This document shows, piece by piece, positions 61,562-64,000 of a stretch of 64,000 nucleotides of DNA; within the stretch, counting starts at the first letter, position 1, and every line of letters begins with the position of its first letter. This DNA comes from Poriferisodalis sp965116245. Lineage in GTDB: Bacteria > Actinomycetota > Acidimicrobiia > Acidimicrobiales > Poriferisodalaceae. The stretch spans positions 620,001 to 684,000 of the forward strand of contig OZ220497.1 in assembly GCA_965116245.1 (NCBI GenBank). The letters are read 5' to 3'. A model generated the notes under the pieces. The model did not search any database, was not told the DNA's origin, and was given only the letters and a program-made list of their open reading frames with translations. A program made the position numbers and the translations under genes.

Positions 61562-61684
61562 GAGCCCGACCCGGCAGGCCGATCCGGCATGATGCATGCC
61601 GACTTTACGGTCAGTCTTGTGGCTCTTCCGGTTTTGGGGGGTTGGTTGGTGTGGAGTAGGTTCCAGTTGGGTTTGCTGGCGTAG

Positions 61685-61745
61685 GTGTGCGGCTGGATTG
61701 GCGGTCCGCGAGTCGCAATTCATCAAGTGAGCGAAGCCGCTGAGG
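61685..61745 (+). pseudogene. Duplicated 3' fragment of the small Rieske-associated gene
   Basis: The sequence encodes CGWIGGPRVAIHQVSEA, matching CNWIAGPQVANHRVSEP of the 61340 gene, and about 75% of bases agree with 61500-61560. No start lies upstream. This is a decayed tandem copy. Confidence 0.65.
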
Positions 61746-61775
61746 GCGCATCAAGGAACCAAGGGAACCATTAGG

Positions 61776-63005
61776 GTGAAACAAGTGAGCCGCGAGACCT
61801 TGGTTGATCTCACACGTCGCACACTTGAGCACGCACGCGCTGGGACAGTGCCGCTCGCGGCCGGTATCGGGCGAGTTCCCGCAGCGAACTACTACGACCC
61901 GCAGCGCTGGCAACTGGAGATGGAGCGGGTATTCAAGCGCACTCCCCTGGTGTTGGGCTTTAGCTGCGAGCTATCTGAACCGCACAGCTTCAAAGCACTT
62001 GAGGTTGCGGGTGTGCCGGTCATATTGTCACGCGGCGCTGATGGCCAGATGCGCTCATTCGTGAACATGTGCAGCCACCGTGGCTCGATAGTTGTTCCGG
62101 AAGGAACCGGCAAAGCCCGCAGGTTCACGTGCCCTTATCACGCCTGGAGTTACGACAATGAGGGTCATCTGGTTGGGATTTTGGATCGTGACGAATTCGG
62201 CGACCTCGACACAGACTGTCATGGCCTCACACCCCTTCCCGTGGCTGAGCGGGCTGGCATTGTCTTCGGCTCGCTAACTCCAGAAACGCCGTTCGACATC
62301 GACACCTACCTATGCGGCTACGGCGCGATGCTTGAGCATCACGACTTTGCGAGCTGCGTCTACGTCGGCAACCAGGCCGTGGACGGACCCAATTGGAAGG
62401 TGGCCTACGACGGCTATCTCGACTTTTATCACCTGCCGATCCTGCACCGAGAGACATTCGGGCCCGACTACTCCAACAAGGCGATCTATGACGCGTGGGG
62501 TCCACACCAGCGCGTAACCTCACCCGACCACAGAATCTTGGCGATCGATGGTCTCGCTGCCGACGATTGGCCTATTGAGTTGCTCACCGCCGGTGTGTGG
62601 ACAATCTTCCCACACACTTCGGTCGCAGGGTTCAAAGTGAGCGCCAACGGCGTGCCGGGCGGCGGCCGGATGTACATGATCTCAACGCTGTTCCCTGGCG
62701 ACACCCCGGACACTTCACGCACAATCCAGCACTTCCTTGCCGCCTTTCAGCCCTCCGAGGAGCTGAACGAGCTGATTGAAGCCCAAAAGGCGTTCTTGCT
62801 GCACGTAGTGCGCGACGAGGACTACTACACCGGCAACCGGATCCAACGAGCGGTCAAAACCGGCGCCAAGACGGAGTTTTTGTTCGGTCGCAACGAAGCT
62901 GGCGGTCAGCGGTTCCACGGCTGGGTTGATCGCCTAGTGGCCGCAGAGACCGCGCAGGACTTCGCCAACCTGTTTGTCGGCGCCGAGGTGTCGTTCCAGC
63001 GTTGA
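61776..63005 (+). CDS. Rieske non-heme iron oxygenase, alpha subunit (3)
   Basis: This 409-residue oxygenase belongs to a different branch from the two upstream. Its Rieske site is MCSHRGSIVV…CPYHAWSYDNEG, and the catalytic segment is NWKVAYDGYLDFYHLPILH, with two His and an Asp around the iron. The GTG at 61776 starts KQVSRETLVDLTRRTLEHAR. The C-terminal region (LLHVVRDEDYYTGNRIQRAV) is family-typical. The substrate is unknown. Confidence 0.9.
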   Translation: MKQVSRETLVDLTRRTLEHARAGTVPLAAGIGRVPAANYYDPQRWQLEMERVFKRTPLVLGFSCELSEPHSFKALEVAGVPVILSRGADGQMRSFVNMCSHRGSIVVPEGTGKARRFTCPYHAWSYDNEGHLVGILDRDEFGDLDTDCHGLTPLPVAERAGIVFGSLTPETPFDIDTYLCGYGAMLEHHDFASCVYVGNQAVDGPNWKVAYDGYLDFYHLPILHRETFGPDYSNKAIYDAWGPHQRVTSPDHRILAIDGLAADDWPIELLTAGVWTIFPHTSVAGFKVSANGVPGGGRMYMISTLFPGDTPDTSRTIQHFLAAFQPSEELNELIEAQKAFLLHVVRDEDYYTGNRIQRAVKTGAKTEFLFGRNEAGGQRFHGWVDRLVAAETAQDFANLFVGAEVSFQR

Positions 63006-63048
63006 CTGAAACAACGCTGCGAAAGTACTCAGCAACAGCCGCGGCAGC

Positions 63049-64000
63049 TCAGAGTTCTCGCAACACCGCCATCAGCTCGGGAAGCTCAGCGCCGCGAGCC
63101 ATGATCTCTTCCATACCTCCAACCACTCCAGTGAGATTGGCGAGCACCACGTGCTCAAGTCCCTCTTGCGCGTAACCCTCTAGCTGCGACCCGATCTCCT
63201 GCGCATTGCCCACAAAGAGCACCTGTTGAACCATCTCAAAGGGGATAGTGGGCGCAAGATCGCGCAGTTCGTCTGCATTCAGGTCGTGGATGATCACATC
63301 GATGAAGCCCTTGGAGTCGTTGCCTAACGGATGGACCAACCCGTTTGCCTCCCAAATTGATCCCATAGCGAAAAGCCCGAAGAGCTTTCCCAGCGGTTCG
63401 GATTCAAACATCTCCGCCGCGCGTTCGGAACTTTGCGCGAACAAGCAGAACGGCAACATGGCCGCCTCCGGAGCCGGACGCCCAGCCGCTGCAGCATGGT
63501 CGCGGATGGTCTGCAGTTTGCGCCCGTATTCCTGCGGCGACATCCACCAAGCAGGGATCCAGCCATCGGCGTAGCGACCGGTCAGACCTAGCATGCGCGG
63601 TCCGTGTCCGGCCACCCACACGGCAGGTTTGCCGCGTCCAGGAGCCTCTAGCGGAAGTCCGATCCGGCCTGGGCCTTCGGGCATGACGCCATCGTCGAGC
63701 AGGCTGCGCAACTCGGCTAGGCACTCTTCAAGCAGTGCCACAGGCCGCTCGAACGGGTAGCCGAACGGCGTGAGGCTTTCCGCCTCGCCGGAGCCGATGC
63801 CCAGGATGAATCCGCCGGGAATCAAGTCGTTCAATGAGAGCGCTGTACGTGCCAAGTCGATGGCGCGACGACGAGTCGAGTCGGTGACCGAGATGCCATA
63901 GGGCTTGTCGGTCAGAGTGCCGATCTTGACTCCGTAGACGAAGGGGTCGTAGAACGCATCGGGGTCCGACGCCAACGCAGACAGTGGTATCTCGCTCCAC
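63049..64000 (-). CDS. LLM-class (F420-type) oxidoreductase, truncated by the window edge
   Basis: The frame is open through the right edge (the N-terminus lies outside), with 308 residues listed from 63975. Luciferase-like monooxygenase features are VTDSTRRRAIDLARTALSLN, GGFILGIGSGEAESLTPFGY, PAVWVAGHGPRMLGLTGRYA and DGWIPAWWMSPQEYGRKLQT. In Actinobacteria this subgroup usually uses F420 or FMN. It converges on the Rieske cluster. The substrate is unknown. Confidence 0.88.
   Translation of the reverse strand, partial: WSEIPLSALASDPDAFYDPFVYGVKIGTLTDKPYGISVTDSTRRRAIDLARTALSLNDLIPGGFILGIGSGEAESLTPFGYPFERPVALLEECLAELRSLLDDGVMPEGPGRIGLPLEAPGRGKPAVWVAGHGPRMLGLTGRYADGWIPAWWMSPQEYGRKLQTIRDHAAAAGRPAPEAAMLPFCLFAQSSERAAEMFESEPLGKLFGLFAMGSIWEANGLVHPLGNDSKGFIDVIIHDLNADELRDLAPTIPFEMVQQVLFVGNAQEIGSQLEGYAQEGLEHVVLANLTGVVGGMEEIMARGAELPELMAVLREL

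Overview
The window looks like part of an actinobacterial chromosome, probably Acidimicrobiia. The evidence is high GC with frequent GTG/TTG starts, a 1046-residue UPF0182 membrane protein, CWB2-type cell-wall-binding repeats, an F420-type luciferase-like oxidoreductase and a geranylgeranyl-reductase-like flavoprotein. The class-level call is inference.

Two very different halves meet at an initiator tRNA-Met gene (36775-36851, minus strand). Left of its 3' end lies about 35 kb of accessory DNA. It is punctuated by copies or decayed copies of the 3' part of that tRNA (29125-29177, 20403-20431, about 16400-16446, 13546-13590). I read this as serial insertion of integrative elements into one tRNA attachment site. 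The supporting remains are a tyrosine recombinase at the far left (1702-2664) and a decayed TrwC/MobF-type relaxase next to the tRNA (about 35860-36620). Cargo from left to right is: an ATP-grasp gene and a STAND-like ATPase converging from copies of one palindrome; an ImmA/IrrE peptidase with a broken DUF4411 PIN partner; a giant helicase-nuclease; a three-Cys-motif pair (TcmP plus Gp37/Gp68-like); a Fic protein; an AAA_14/DUF4143 ATPase; duplicated NYN-domain genes, each with a convergent small-RNA candidate; a GmrSD-like DUF262 protein with an AlbA_2 tail; a decayed PIN/excisionase-type toxin-antitoxin pair; and an intact HigB/HigA pair.

The most unusual cargo is the operon at 29369-35482. 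It encodes a protein of the alpha-glutamyl/putrescinyl thymine pyrophosphorylase or 5-hmdU DNA kinase helical-domain family, a possible acyl-carrier-like protein, a thymidylate-synthase-fold protein (candidate dUMP hydroxymethylase), a holo-ACP synthase, an XRE regulator, an ImmA/IrrE peptidase fused to a split chagasin-like domain, a papain-like protease with a frameshift, and a MazG pyrophosphohydrolase with an extra C-terminal domain. Together these suggest a pyrimidine hypermodification system that may use a phosphopantetheine-tethered acyl group, coupled to a protease/inhibitor module.

Right of the tRNA the content is mostly chromosomal: UPF0182, purN-purH, a CWB2/D-Ala-D-Ala carboxypeptidase fusion, an iron-siderophore uptake operon (a double-domain binding lipoprotein, two permeases, an ATPase, a siderophore-interacting reductase), a Thr-rich fibronectin-III surface protein preceded by a 17-C tract that could switch its translation, mdh, folD, a geranylgeranyl-reductase-like gene, and a cluster of three Rieske oxygenases with an SDR, an ABM-type monooxygenase and an LLM-class oxidoreductase. 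Short tandem repeats of about 9-15 bp recur in this half, both inside genes (UPF0182, purH, dacB, folD, the surface protein) and between them.

Several accessory genes are damaged (in-frame stops in the DUF4411 PIN and second NYN genes, frameshifts in the helicase and the papain-like protease, an internal deletion in a PIN gene). The island is therefore a mix of working and decaying modules.
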